From the NCBI GenBank assembly GCA_902793335.1, contig CADBCZ010000013.1, positions 1-64,000 of the forward strand: 64,000 bases of DNA. The letters run 5' to 3'. Shown here piece after piece: positions 16,546 to 26,197 of the stretch. The notes under the pieces were generated by a model. That model did no database searches, was not told where the DNA came from, and saw nothing but the letters and a program-made list of their open reading frames with translations. Numbering within the stretch: position 1 is the stretch's first letter; each line of letters starts with the position of its first letter. The DNA is from an uncultured Lachnospiraceae bacterium. Its GTDB lineage: Bacteria > Bacillota > Clostridia > Lachnospirales > Lachnospiraceae. The position numbers and the translations under genes were made by a program.

Positions 16546-17523
16546 ATGGAAGATAAAAGATTCGCGGTTTTGATAGATTCAGACAATATTTCGTCAAAGT
16601 ATATAACAAGTATTATTGATGAAATGACAAAGTACGGGGTGGTTACTTATAAGAGAATTTACGGAGACTGGACAAGTACACAGAATAACAAATGGAAAAA
16701 TGAGCTGATGGAGAATTCCATTACACCTATTCAGCAGTTTAGAAATACTGTAGGAAAGAATGCGACTGACAGCACACTGATAATCGATGCGATGGATATT
16801 TTATATACACGAAACGTAGATGGGTTCTGTATCGTTTCAAGTGATGGAGATTTTACAAGGCTTGCCAGCAGACTTAGGGAATCGGGTATGGAAGTGATAG
16901 GAATGGGTGAAAACAAGACACCGAAGTCTTTCAGGGCTGCATGTTCGGTATTTACGGACCTTGAGCTTCTTCTCGATGAGTCTGAAGATGAGACGGAAGA
17001 AGGCAAGGTTTCAGGTCGGAAAAAGAGAAAAGCTGATAATATATTACATCCGTCTGTTATCGAAAATGCCATAATTGAAATTATCTCAGAGAATAATAAT
17101 AAAGGTAGAGATACTGGGCTTGGTGAGATTGGTTCAAGGCTTCAGAAGAAGTATTCTGATTTTGATGTGAGGAATTATGGCTACAGGCTGCTTTCCACCT
17201 TTATTGAGGATATGGATAACTTCAAACTCAAAAAGAAGAATAGTACGGTTATTGTTAAAGTTCGTGAAGACAGTACACTTCGAGATGAGGTTACAAATTA
17301 TATTATAGAAACGGTTGAGAAGGCCGGTAATGACGGCGTAGAGCTTGGTATCATAGGAAGAAAGCTTCGCGGTCGGTATCCGGATTTCAATGTCAGAGAA
17401 TTTGGCTATTCTACGCTTTCCAGATTTATCAGTGGCATTAAGGAACTTAGAATCAACAGCACCGATAATAACAGTAAGAATGTATGTCTGTATGTTACAC
17501 TAAAAAAGCATGGGAGGTCATGA
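16546..17523 (+). CDS. NYN-domain nuclease-like protein with two OST-HTH/LOTUS domains
   Basis: A 325-residue protein. Residues about 5-140 are a NYN (LabA/DUF88) PIN-like domain with the acidic residues in VLIDSDNIS, DSTLIIDAMD and VSSDGDFTRL, which would coordinate metal in an RNase. A Lys/Arg linker is followed by two tandem OST-HTH (LOTUS) modules at about 168-242 and 245-320; both contain the pattern KY/RY-x-DF-x-VR-x-(Y/F)GY-x-(L/T)LS-x-FI. LOTUS modules bind RNA. Likely an RNA-processing enzyme. ATG 16546 is preferred to GTG 16537. The 264-bp divergent gap to truA holds a hairpin (CCAAATAG 16393-16400 with CTATTTGG 16427-16434). Confidence 0.85.
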   Translation: MEDKRFAVLIDSDNISSKYITSIIDEMTKYGVVTYKRIYGDWTSTQNNKWKNELMENSITPIQQFRNTVGKNATDSTLIIDAMDILYTRNVDGFCIVSSDGDFTRLASRLRESGMEVIGMGENKTPKSFRAACSVFTDLELLLDESEDETEEGKVSGRKKRKADNILHPSVIENAIIEIISENNNKGRDTGLGEIGSRLQKKYSDFDVRNYGYRLLSTFIEDMDNFKLKKKNSTVIVKVREDSTLRDEVTNYIIETVEKAGNDGVELGIIGRKLRGRYPDFNVREFGYSTLSRFISGIKELRINSTDNNSKNVCLYVTLKKHGRS

Positions 17524-17732
17524 ATGAAATATGTATTTGTATAAGATAATAGGGATTGCAGAGCATTCCGAGACTAAGGAAAATCAAAGTAAAATGATAA
17601 GCATGTATTGTTAGTAGCTGTTGTTGGTGATATAATTGTTTTTATGTTATTTTAGGGCAATCACATAGTTATGGTAACTTCGAAAATTATCTTATGATTG
17701 CCTGTATTATTAATATAGGAGGTATATTTATT

Positions 17733-18125
17733 ATGGAGAAAGTATTACAATTTCTTAAAGAGGCAGGCACTTATTATTTGGCAACGGTTGAGGGAGATCA
17801 GCCAAGAGTAAGACCGTTTGGAACAATTAATCTTTTTGATGGAAAATTATATATCCAGACAGGAAAGTCGAAAAATGTTTCAAAGCAGATTCATGCAAAT
17901 CCTAAGGTTGAAATAAGTGCATTTAAGGATGGTGAATGGATAAGAATTGCATGTGAGCTTGTAGAGGATGACAGAAGAGAGGCAAGAGCTTCTATGCTTG
18001 ATGCATATCCTAATCTACGCGCTATGTACTCTGAGGATGACGGCAATACTGAAGTGTTATATATGAAGGATGCTGTTGCAACATTTGCTTCATTTACAGC
18101 TGCACCTGAGATTGTCAAATTTTGA
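17733..18125 (+). CDS. Pyridoxamine 5'-phosphate oxidase-like flavin-binding protein
   Basis: A 130-residue split-barrel protein of the PNPOx-like family. Characteristic stretches are YYLATVEGDQPRVRPFG, GKLYIQTGKSKNVSKQI, and NPKVEISAFKDGEWIRI. Members of this size bind FMN, F420 or haem and are usually of unknown substrate; it is not PdxH. The start at 17733 follows AGGAGG (17717-17722). The 209 bp upstream show nothing definable. Confidence 0.85.
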   Translation: MEKVLQFLKEAGTYYLATVEGDQPRVRPFGTINLFDGKLYIQTGKSKNVSKQIHANPKVEISAFKDGEWIRIACELVEDDRREARASMLDAYPNLRAMYSEDDGNTEVLYMKDAVATFASFTAAPEIVKF

Positions 18126-18141
18126 TTTTATGTAAACTATC

Positions 18142-18798
18142 ATGACAAGAGAAGATGTTTTAAATTATGGACTTTCATTTCCGGATACTTATCAGGAAGC
18201 ACCATTTCACGATAATAACTGGCAACTGGTCAGATACAGGAAGAATAAAAAGGCCTTTCTGTGGACATACGAGCGGGATGGTTTTATTAATCTTAACGTG
18301 AAGGTTAATCCTGATAAGGCGTTTTTCTGGAGGAGTGTATATAAGTCTGTTGTACCGGGATATCACCAGAATAAGGATCATTGGAATACTATCATTTTGG
18401 ATGGAAGCATACCTGATGTGGATGTTAAGCGGATGATAGCGGAGAGCTATGACCTGATTTCTTATAGTGCCGCCGTGCGTATTTATGAGGCGGTTAAGAA
18501 GATTCCAAGCGGTAAGGTTGCAACATATGGACAGGTGGCGGAGCTTGCAGGAGACAAGAAGATGGCACGTGCTGTCGGCAATGCGCTTCATAAGAATCCT
18601 GAACCGGGTATTATTCCATGTCACAGAGTGGTTAACAGTAAGGGAGAACTTGCCGGGGAATTTGCATTTGGCGGTCCCGGAAGACAGGCGGAGCTGTTAA
18701 AGGCAGAGGGCATAACAGTGAACTGTGGTAGAGTCGATCTTAGTGAGTATGGTATAGATGTCGAACGTATCATGTCTGATGATTATGACGGCAGATAG
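18142..18798 (+). CDS. Fusion of MmcQ/YjbR domain and MGMT-type alkyltransferase
   Basis: A 218-residue two-domain protein. Residues 1-105 match MmcQ/YjbR (SFPDTYQEAPFHDNNWQLVR, INLNVKVNPDKAFFWRSVY), a small DNA-binding-like fold. Residues about 110-205 are an O6-methylguanine-DNA methyltransferase catalytic domain: AVKKIPSGKVATYGQVAELA, ARAVGNALHKNP, and the active-site IIPCHRVV with Cys160 present, so methyl transfer is possible (unlike ATL proteins, which lack the Cys). Role: direct reversal of alkyl damage or alkyl sensing. It starts 16 bases after the previous stop with no evident ribosome site, so translation may depend on that gene. Confidence 0.88.
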   Translation: MTREDVLNYGLSFPDTYQEAPFHDNNWQLVRYRKNKKAFLWTYERDGFINLNVKVNPDKAFFWRSVYKSVVPGYHQNKDHWNTIILDGSIPDVDVKRMIAESYDLISYSAAVRIYEAVKKIPSGKVATYGQVAELAGDKKMARAVGNALHKNPEPGIIPCHRVVNSKGELAGEFAFGGPGRQAELLKAEGITVNCGRVDLSEYGIDVERIMSDDYDGR

Positions 18799-18924
18799 GC
18801 TGATGGATGAACGAACTACCTATTGTTATATGGGGAATATGTGATGTGTTTTTTAAGAAAAAGAAACCTGTAAGATGTACGGTATTGCGGAAATAGAAAC
18901 AGAGTATTAGGAGATAGAATAACT

Positions 18925-20025
18925 ATGAAGATTATCCATTGTGCTGATCTGCATCTTGATTCAAAGATGGAACGTAATCTGGACAAGGAAAATGCGAAAG
19001 AAAGAAAACGTGAATTATTGGCTACATTTGAAAGGCTTGTAAGATATGCTGCAGATAATAACGTCGAGGCTGTTCTTATTGCCGGAGATATGTTTGATAC
19101 GAGTAAAATATCTGCAACTACAAGAAATGTGGTTCTAAGCAATATTACGGAGAATCCGGATATTAATTTCTATTATCTGAAAGGTAATCATGATAATGAT
19201 AATTTTCTTTCAGGTCTCTCAAAAGTCCCTGATAATCTGAAGATGTTTGATTCGAACTGGTCGACCTATGAGGAAGAAGGCGGTAAGATAACGATCTCAG
19301 CAGTGGAGCTTACGAAAGATAATTCGGGAGCTATTTATAATCAGCTTGTTCTTGATTCGGGCAAGTTTAATATTGTAATGCTTCATGGTCAGGAATCAGA
19401 AAGTACACAAAAAGACAAGACTGAGGTTATCAATCTTAAGGCACTCAGGAATAAAGGAATTGATTATCTTGCGCTTGGACATGTTCATTTCCATAAGATG
19501 GAAAAGCTTGACCCAAGGGCAACCTATTGTTATCCGGGATGCCTTGAGGGAAGAGGTTTTGACGAATGTGGAGAACATGGATTTGTTTTGCTTGACATAG
19601 ATATTGATGCGGGTAAATGTACACCGACATTTATACCCTTTGCAAAGAGAAGATTATATGAAATTAAGGTTGATGTTTCAGATTGTGACAATACTTCTGA
19701 AATGCTTTCCCGTGTACGAAATGAATTGGATGAGGTGTCACCTGCTGCAACAAGTCTTATAAAAATTGTACTTGACGGAATGGTGGACGTAGAGTGTACA
19801 AAGGATGAAAACTACATATGTACAGCACTTAAAGACGACTATTATTATCTTAAAGTCAAAGACGAAACAAGGCTTAAGATTGACATAGAATCCTATATGT
19901 CGGATGTATCATTAAAGGGTGAATTTGTAAGAAATGTTATGTCGGACAGTTTGCTTTCCGAGGAGGATAAAAAAATAATAATCAGATACGGACTTTTGGT
20001 ATTGGCAGGAGAGGAGGTAGTGTAG
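18925..20025 (+). CDS. SbcD/YhaO-like DNA repair metallophosphoesterase
   Basis: A 366-residue calcineurin-type nuclease subunit. Metal-binding motifs appear in order: HCADLHLDSKM at the start, IAGDMFDTS, YLKGNHDND, MLHGQE and LGHVHFH. After about residue 240 comes a capping region typical of SbcD/Mre11 relatives. It pairs with the large ATPase three bases downstream. The pair resembles B. subtilis YhaO/YhaN more than SbcD/SbcC because of the partner's architecture. AGGAGA precedes the start. Confidence 0.88.
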   Translation: MKIIHCADLHLDSKMERNLDKENAKERKRELLATFERLVRYAADNNVEAVLIAGDMFDTSKISATTRNVVLSNITENPDINFYYLKGNHDNDNFLSGLSKVPDNLKMFDSNWSTYEEEGGKITISAVELTKDNSGAIYNQLVLDSGKFNIVMLHGQESESTQKDKTEVINLKALRNKGIDYLALGHVHFHKMEKLDPRATYCYPGCLEGRGFDECGEHGFVLLDIDIDAGKCTPTFIPFAKRRLYEIKVDVSDCDNTSEMLSRVRNELDEVSPAATSLIKIVLDGMVDVECTKDENYICTALKDDYYYLKVKDETRLKIDIESYMSDVSLKGEFVRNVMSDSLLSEEDKKIIIRYGLLVLAGEEVV

Positions 20026-20027
20026 TT

Positions 20028-22643
20028 ATGAAATTTATTTCCTGTCATATAGAGAATTTCGGTACGTTAAAAGATTATACGGAAGTGTTTGATGAGGGCG
20101 CAAATATTATTCTTCACGACAACGGTTGGGGGAAGAGTACATTTGCTGCATTTGTCAGAGCTATGTTCTATGGACTTGACGGAGAGCGTAAAAAAAGCAT
20201 TGAAGAGAATGAGAGAAAGCGATACAGGCCCTGGCAGGGGGGAGTTTTCGGTGGCAGAATTACCTTTGAAGCAGATGGAAAGACATATACTGTTAACAGA
20301 ATATTTCATGATAAAGATGTTAATGATGAGTTTGAACTAAGAGATGCGGATACCAATCTTATCTCCAATGATTTTTCCGAAAACATCGGCAGAGAGTTAT
20401 TTAAGATTGATAGGGAATCATTTATGCGTACGATATTCATCGGTCAGAGTGACTGCTATACATCTTCAACAGATGATATTAACGCAAAGATAGGTAATCT
20501 GACTGATAATACAAATGATATTAACAGTTATGAGGTGGCTGACAAGAGACTTACCGAGATGCTAAACGCTATGGCACCGCGTAGAAAAACCGGTTCAATC
20601 TCAAAAAGGAAAACAGAGATTGCGGATTATGAAAGCAGGATATTAGACGGAAATTCCATCGGAGAAAGCATCGCTTCGTTAGAGGATAAATGCAGGGCTG
20701 AACAGAAAAGTTATGATGATAACAAACAAATGTTAGATGAGCTTTCGCAAAAACAAAAAGAGGCAGCTGCTATGCGTGAGCTGGTAGCAAAGAAAGGTGA
20801 GTGGGATAAGCTGTGTGGCAGGTTGTCATCACGTCAGGAGGAGTATGACAGATTAAAGGGATATTTTCCCAAAGATGTTCCGGATGTTCAATCAGTAAAA
20901 GATATAATTAATGATTGTATGAAGCTTGAAGGACAGAAGGAAAAGATTAACGAATATTGTCTGTCTGACAACGAAAAGAATGAGCATGAAAGACTTGGAA
21001 AATTGTTTGCAGACGGTGTTCTTAGGGAAGATGCTCTTGATGATATGTTAAAAAAAGCTGCCGGTTATAATGAGTTGATGGCCGAGTGTAGCAGGGAACA
21101 GTTAAGTGCAGATGAGCAGGCAAGACTTGAAAATTTAGAACCGTTGTTTTCTGATGACAGTAAGCAGGTTCAGGTGATGATTGCGAAGTGGAATGAGCGA
21201 AATAACAGAAAGGCGGCACTTTCCTCCAACAAAGCGGCACTGTCGGCACTCAAGGCATCACAGGAAGCAAAAAAAGCACAGGGTAGCGGAAAAATGATTC
21301 CGCTTATAGTCGGAATTATGCTGATTGTAGTCGGATTGATTATTGCAGTCATGATAAAAGGTCTTCCGGGTATAGTGACGGTTATTTTGGGAGCAACGGT
21401 GCTCATTGCAGGTTTGATGCTTTCAAAGGGAAAAGAAGACTCAGGCGTTTTTTCGCAGGATGTTATCAACTTAGAGGAAACTATCAGCAAAGATATGGAA
21501 TTTGTTGCAGAAGCTGATAAAAAGACAGCGGATTTTATGCGTATGCATGGCAGAGAATTTGATGAGTATTCAGTCAACATGATTCTTCAGGAGATAAATG
21601 CCGATGCCATAGAATATAGCAGCCTTAAGAAGAAGGAAGAAATTTCAAGGAGTAGCAGTAAATCCGGTGAGGCTGAAGTTATAGGAAAAGAATTATTTGA
21701 ACTAATAGATAAATACTATGGTAATGCGGACAGTAAGAGGTATTTAGAAGATTTACACAGGCTTAAGGATGATGCTGCAAAATATAATCTGCTAAAAGAA
21801 AAAGACAGCAGATATAATGCTGCACGTAAAGAAGCAGAAGAGTTAAATGACAGGATAGCAGCATTTTTTGAAAAGCTTGGTATAGAGCAAAAATCCGATA
21901 TATCAGGTCAACTTGATGAGATACGTGATAATGTTGAAAAGTATTCAAATCTGTCAGTGAATATTGATGACATCAGTAAAGAAATGGAATCATTTAAGGA
22001 AGAAACGGATATCACGAGGTTTGATTTGCTGGGTGATTCGGAGAATCGTCTGTCTTTAGAGGATATCAACGATAATATTGTCAAGCTTAGAGATGAATTA
22101 GAGAGTATTCATAAGCGTATAGTCGGATATAACAGATCAATCGATGAATATCAGGAAAGATATGAAGAGTGGGAAGAAAACAAGATAAAGCTGGAAAAGC
22201 TTAAAGAAGAGCAGCAATTAGAGCAGACGAAATATAATTATATTTCTCTGGTTAAGGATAAACTTGCCGCTGCAAAAGAGGCTTTAACTTCAAAGTATTC
22301 GGCACCTATTTTAAAGAGCTTTAACTATTATTATGGTATAGTGACAGGAGAAGAAGGTGAAATATTTCATCTTGATGCTGATACTAATATTACAGTAGAA
22401 GAGTTGGGTAAGCAGAGGGAAATTAATACATTAAGCTATGGATACAGAGATCTTATATCTGTCTGCTTAAGACTGGCACTTGCCGATGCAATGTACAGTG
22501 ATGAATTGCCGGTTTTAGTGCTTGATGATCCGTTTACCAATCTTGATTCGGATAAAATGAAAGCAGCAAAAAAATTGTTGGAAATTGTTTCAAAAAAATA
22601 TCAGGTTGTGTATTTTACATGCAGTAAAGAAAGAGCAATGTAA
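20028..22643 (+). CDS. YhaN-like SbcC/Rad50-family AAA ATPase
   Basis: An 871-residue SMC-like ATPase. N-terminal Walker A HDNGWGKSTFAAFVRAMFYG (Trp replaces the usual Ala/Gly, a common variant in this subfamily). C-terminal signature NTLSYGYRDLISVCLRLALA and Walker B LPVLVLDDPFTNLDSDKM. The middle is coiled coil, with two adjacent hydrophobic segments near residues 423-465 (MIPLIVGIMLIVVGLIIAVM, then PGIVTVILGATVLIAGLML) in place of a zinc hook; this suggests membrane attachment and is a YhaN trait. Works with the upstream nuclease in DNA end processing. Confidence 0.88.
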   Translation: MKFISCHIENFGTLKDYTEVFDEGANIILHDNGWGKSTFAAFVRAMFYGLDGERKKSIEENERKRYRPWQGGVFGGRITFEADGKTYTVNRIFHDKDVNDEFELRDADTNLISNDFSENIGRELFKIDRESFMRTIFIGQSDCYTSSTDDINAKIGNLTDNTNDINSYEVADKRLTEMLNAMAPRRKTGSISKRKTEIADYESRILDGNSIGESIASLEDKCRAEQKSYDDNKQMLDELSQKQKEAAAMRELVAKKGEWDKLCGRLSSRQEEYDRLKGYFPKDVPDVQSVKDIINDCMKLEGQKEKINEYCLSDNEKNEHERLGKLFADGVLREDALDDMLKKAAGYNELMAECSREQLSADEQARLENLEPLFSDDSKQVQVMIAKWNERNNRKAALSSNKAALSALKASQEAKKAQGSGKMIPLIVGIMLIVVGLIIAVMIKGLPGIVTVILGATVLIAGLMLSKGKEDSGVFSQDVINLEETISKDMEFVAEADKKTADFMRMHGREFDEYSVNMILQEINADAIEYSSLKKKEEISRSSSKSGEAEVIGKELFELIDKYYGNADSKRYLEDLHRLKDDAAKYNLLKEKDSRYNAARKEAEELNDRIAAFFEKLGIEQKSDISGQLDEIRDNVEKYSNLSVNIDDISKEMESFKEETDITRFDLLGDSENRLSLEDINDNIVKLRDELESIHKRIVGYNRSIDEYQERYEEWEENKIKLEKLKEEQQLEQTKYNYISLVKDKLAAAKEALTSKYSAPILKSFNYYYGIVTGEEGEIFHLDADTNITVEELGKQREINTLSYGYRDLISVCLRLALADAMYSDELPVLVLDDPFTNLDSDKMKAAKKLLEIVSKKYQVVYFTCSKERAM

Positions 22644-22651
22644 TACATAAA

Positions 22652-22683
22652 AAGCCCGCCTTGCGATATTGCAAAGCGGGCTT
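22652..22683. terminator. Bidirectional terminator between yhaN-like and DHH genes
   Basis: GC-rich stem AAGCCCGCCTTGC (22652-22664) and GCAAAGCGGGCTT (22671-22683) with one mismatch. On the minus strand it is followed by a T-run (TTTTTATG), on the plus strand by AAATTCT. It serves two convergent genes, better on the minus strand. Confidence 0.85.
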
Positions 22684-22704
22684 AAATTCTGTAAACATAT
22701 GTTA

Positions 22705-23622
22705 TTACTTAACACCATTAATAAGCTCATCTAACATCTTAGGAAGCTCTTCATCCATATTCTCGTCGGTAAATTGGCATGTACCGACTGCTTTGTGACC
22801 GCCACCGCCATACTTCAACATAAGACTTCCAACGTCGATAGTAGCTGTACGATTAAGGATGCTGTATCCAACTGCTGCAGAACAGCCATGTCCACCCTTA
22901 CCGTTAACTATCCATGCAGAAATATTCTGTTCGGGATACATGCTGTAGATCATGAAACGGTTTCCGGAGTAAATTGGATCGACACCACGAAGATCAGAAA
23001 TAATAACATCTTTCTCAACACGTGTATGAGCCTTAACCATCTCTTTGAACTTCTCAGCCTGTTCAAAGTATACCTCAATTCTCTCTTTTACATCAGGAAG
23101 ATCAAGAATCTCCGCTGTGTTCATTGTACGACATGCCTGCATCAATTCTTCCATTAATTTATAATTAGGAATTGTGAAGTTACGCCATCTTCCAAGACCT
23201 GTACGAGGATCCATAAGGAAACCTACCAATATCCATCCTGTAGGATTAAGTACTTCATCTGCTGTCAGATTACCAGAATCCACTTTATCAACAGCAACCA
23301 TCATCTCGTCAAAATGAGAGAAACGCTCCTGACCGCCATAATAATCATAAATGATTCTGGCACACGAAGGAGTGATACGACTTTCTCCTTTATATTTGCC
23401 CTCTAATGCCTGACGTTCATGTTCACTTGAATGGTGATCAAACCAAAGACCGCAACCTTCTACAAAAGGTACATTAGCAAGAACATCATTCTCAGTTACA
23501 GGGACCAGACCATCCTGAAGATCCTTTGGATGAGCAAATGTCCATGAATCAATTACTCCAGCTTCCAATAATAAAGTACCGCATGCAAGTCCGTCGAAAT
23601 CGGAACGAGTTACTAATCTCAT
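22705..23622 (-). CDS. DHH-family phosphoesterase
   Basis: A 305-residue phosphoesterase. Motifs: TRSDFDGLACGTLLL at the start (metal Asp pair), LWFDHHSSEH (DHH), VDKVDSGNL, and the C-terminal DHHA1 signature GGGGHKAVGTC. Family members hydrolyse nano-RNA, pAp, cyclic dinucleotides or polyphosphate; the large insert after the DHH motif makes it unlike standard NrnA or GdpP, so the substrate is open. The start at 23622 uses GGAGG ten bases upstream. Divergent from the GTPase gene. Confidence 0.85.
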   Translation of the reverse strand: MRLVTRSDFDGLACGTLLLEAGVIDSWTFAHPKDLQDGLVPVTENDVLANVPFVEGCGLWFDHHSSEHERQALEGKYKGESRITPSCARIIYDYYGGQERFSHFDEMMVAVDKVDSGNLTADEVLNPTGWILVGFLMDPRTGLGRWRNFTIPNYKLMEELMQACRTMNTAEILDLPDVKERIEVYFEQAEKFKEMVKAHTRVEKDVIISDLRGVDPIYSGNRFMIYSMYPEQNISAWIVNGKGGHGCSAAVGYSILNRTATIDVGSLMLKYGGGGHKAVGTCQFTDENMDEELPKMLDELINGVK

Positions 23623-23745
23623 GTAAAAAATACCTCCCAACACCGTTTATTATTAAATGCTTATTTAATCAATAATACACATAACAATATTTTATCCTAT
23701 TTTTTTTAGTATTTCAAGTGAAATATAATTAGAATTACATTAAAT

Positions 23746-23774
23746 TTGCCAGAGGAGAAATATACAGATATTAT
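23746..23774 (+). promoter_or_regulatory. Candidate sigma-A promoter of the GTPase gene
   Basis: TTGCCA (23746-23751), 17-nt spacer, TATTAT (23769-23774), about 90 nt before the start codon. One mismatch to consensus in each box; good spacing. Confidence 0.4.
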
Positions 23775-23865
23775 TATAAAGCTTGGTGAAATACATGCTA
23801 CAAAATAATTGAATAATACAATTATAAATGATAATATGTTTGTATTATTAAATGAGGTGATTCTT

Positions 23866-25068
23866 ATGGGTGAAATGAATAATGATAGGGGAGAACAATC
23901 ATATAAGAAAGCAAACATTGTTGTAGTTGGCAATTCCGGTGTTGGCAAATCTACATTGATCAATTCTGTATTTCAAGCCGATAATCTGGCACTGACAGGC
24001 GTAGGCGAGTCCACTACTAAGGAACTTCGCGTTTATGAGAACAAGGAACTGGGATTCAGACTCATTGATACCATAGGATTTGAACCCGGTTTTTTTAATC
24101 AGAACAATGCGATAAAATCAATAAGAAAATGGTCAAAGGAAAGCATCAAAAATAATGATGAAGACCGACAGATTCACATGATCTGGTATTGCATAGACGG
24201 AACTTCCAGGAAAATGTTTCGAAAGAATATTGATTTGCTGGCACGGTCTATGACTGTATGGAAAAGTGTTCCGATTATTGTAGTGATAACGAAATCATAT
24301 TCAAAACCGGAACGAACAGAAAATGTTGAAATGGTTTATCGTGCATTTCAATCACACAAGAAATTATGGGCCAATCTTAAGGCAGTAATTCCGGTAGTAT
24401 CAAAAACTTATAAGATAGATGAAGACAGTAATATAAATGTTGTTCCGGATGGCTTGGGAGAACTGTTGGCAGAAACTGAGAAATATATACCTGAAGGACT
24501 TGTGGCAAGTGTTAAGGATATAGCAAGTTATCAACTACAACAGAAGAGAATTCTTGCACATTCTGTTGTTGGCTCATCGGTGCTTGCTGGAATAACAGTC
24601 GGTCTTACTCCTATTCCCTTTGCTGACGGAGCATTGCTTACACCGCTTGAGGTCGGACTTATTAAAGGATTATCGAAGATATATAATGTTGAGTACGATA
24701 ATAATACGGAGTTTATTCAGACTATTGTAAATGCCGGTGCAGCGGGAATAATCGGAAAGACGGCACTTAGCGGACTTAAAGCAGTGCCTGGAATCAATAT
24801 TGCGGGAGATGTGTTAAATGCGATAGTTGCAGGAAGCATCATAGCTGCATTGGGTGAAGGTTGTGTATATATTTTTGAGCAGATTTATCTGGGCAATAAG
24901 AAAACAACTGATATTGAATGGGTTAAGAAGATACTGGAATCTAAAGCAGCGGAAAGTCTTTCCGGACAGATGGAAAATATAGCTGCAGACTTTATTAAAA
25001 GGAAGGCAGGCGGAAAGGTTTCTGCTAAGGATATGTTATCTATAATATTAAGAAACATCAAAAAATGA
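23866..25068 (+). CDS. GTPase with C-terminal hydrophobic DUF697-like domain
   Basis: A 400-residue P-loop GTPase. G1 VVVGNSGVGKSTLINSVF at about residues 19-36, G2 Thr in GESTTKEL, G3 RLIDTIGFE, G4-like VVITKSYSK. The C-terminal half (about 225-350) is Gly/Ala-rich and hydrophobic (GSSVLAGITVGLTPIPFADG, ALLTPLEVGLIKGLSKIY), as in DUF697/YcjF-type membrane-associated GTPases. Role unknown; such proteins are linked with envelope stress or membrane trafficking. The start at 23866 has GAGGTG five bases upstream; the longer frame begins at a TTG without a site. Confidence 0.8.
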   Translation: MGEMNNDRGEQSYKKANIVVVGNSGVGKSTLINSVFQADNLALTGVGESTTKELRVYENKELGFRLIDTIGFEPGFFNQNNAIKSIRKWSKESIKNNDEDRQIHMIWYCIDGTSRKMFRKNIDLLARSMTVWKSVPIIVVITKSYSKPERTENVEMVYRAFQSHKKLWANLKAVIPVVSKTYKIDEDSNINVVPDGLGELLAETEKYIPEGLVASVKDIASYQLQQKRILAHSVVGSSVLAGITVGLTPIPFADGALLTPLEVGLIKGLSKIYNVEYDNNTEFIQTIVNAGAAGIIGKTALSGLKAVPGINIAGDVLNAIVAGSIIAALGEGCVYIFEQIYLGNKKTTDIEWVKKILESKAAESLSGQMENIAADFIKRKAGGKVSAKDMLSIILRNIKK

Positions 25069-25084
25069 GTAAAGGTGTGGAATT

Positions 25085-26197
25085 ATGTTAGACAGAGAAG
25101 ATTATATGCGACGAGCCATAGAACTTGCAAAATTGGGTGAGGGAAAAGTTAATCCTAATCCACTGGTTGGTGCGGTGATTGTTAAAGACGGAGTGATAAT
25201 CGGAGAGGGTTATCATATGAAATACGGTGGACTTCATGCTGAGAGAAATGCTTTTGCAAGTCTTGCTGATCCAAAACTTGCGGAAGGTGCTGAAATGTAT
25301 GTGACCTTAGAGCCTTGTTGTCATCATGGAAAACAACCACCATGTACGGAGGCAATAATAGAACACAAGATTTCAAAGGTGTATGTGGGTTCTAATGATT
25401 CTAATGAGCTGGTGGCAGGAAAAGGAATACAGATGTTGCGTGACGCAGGAATATATGTCGAGACGGGTTTTCTGAAAGAAGAATGTGATGCGCTAAATCC
25501 GGTATTTTTTCACTACATAACAACAAAGACTCCTTACGTGGTCATGAAATATGCAATGACATTAGATGGAAAGATTGCAACCAAAACAGGTCATTCCAAG
25601 TGGATTTCCGGTGAGGAATCGAGAAACAGGGTGCAGCATACCCGCAATAGTTTACCGGCCATAATGGTTGGAATAGGAACTGTGCTAAATGATGATCCAA
25701 GTCTGACATGTCGTCTGGAAGATGGCAGAAATCCTATTCGCATTATCTGTGATTCAAAGCTTAGGATTCCGTTATCAAGTAACATTGTATCTACAGCCAA
25801 AGATATTCCTACAATTATAGCAACGATTAATCCTCACGAGGAATATAACCGTTTCTGGCACGAACAGAAAGAAGCTCTTGAAAAAGAGGGGGCAGAAGTT
25901 TTGATAACGGAAGAAAAAGACGGCCGTATTGATCTTTCTGACCTTATGAAAAAATTAGGAGAAAAACAGATTGACGGAGTACTCTTAGAGGGAGGCTCGC
26001 AGCTTAATTACGCAGCTCTTCAGGCGAAAATAGTACAGGAAATGCATGTATATGTAGCGCCGAAATTCTTTGGAGGTTCAGGTTTTTATACACCTGTGGG
26101 TGGAGAAGGAGTCGAGAAGGCGACGGATGCTATGGGATGCAAATTTATTTCCTCAGAGCAGATAGGAGAGGACATTCTCCTAAGATATAAATTTTAG
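25085..26197 (+). CDS. ribD: Riboflavin biosynthesis deaminase/reductase
   Basis: A 370-residue bifunctional enzyme carrying out the second and third steps from GTP to riboflavin: deamination of the diaminopyrimidine phosphate, then NADPH-dependent side-chain reduction. The deaminase zinc site is HAERNAF and PCCHHGKQPPC (residues about 50-85). The reductase domain runs from about 148 (VMKYAMTLDGKIAT, WISGEESR, VGIGTVLNDDPSLT) to the end, with LLEGGSQLNYAAL. It sits alone, 16 bp after the GTPase gene and 23 kb from ribE-ribBA-ribH, and no FMN riboswitch precedes it. Intact. Confidence 0.95.
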   Translation: MLDREDYMRRAIELAKLGEGKVNPNPLVGAVIVKDGVIIGEGYHMKYGGLHAERNAFASLADPKLAEGAEMYVTLEPCCHHGKQPPCTEAIIEHKISKVYVGSNDSNELVAGKGIQMLRDAGIYVETGFLKEECDALNPVFFHYITTKTPYVVMKYAMTLDGKIATKTGHSKWISGEESRNRVQHTRNSLPAIMVGIGTVLNDDPSLTCRLEDGRNPIRIICDSKLRIPLSSNIVSTAKDIPTIIATINPHEEYNRFWHEQKEALEKEGAEVLITEEKDGRIDLSDLMKKLGEKQIDGVLLEGGSQLNYAALQAKIVQEMHVYVAPKFFGGSGFYTPVGGEGVEKATDAMGCKFISSEQIGEDILLRYKF

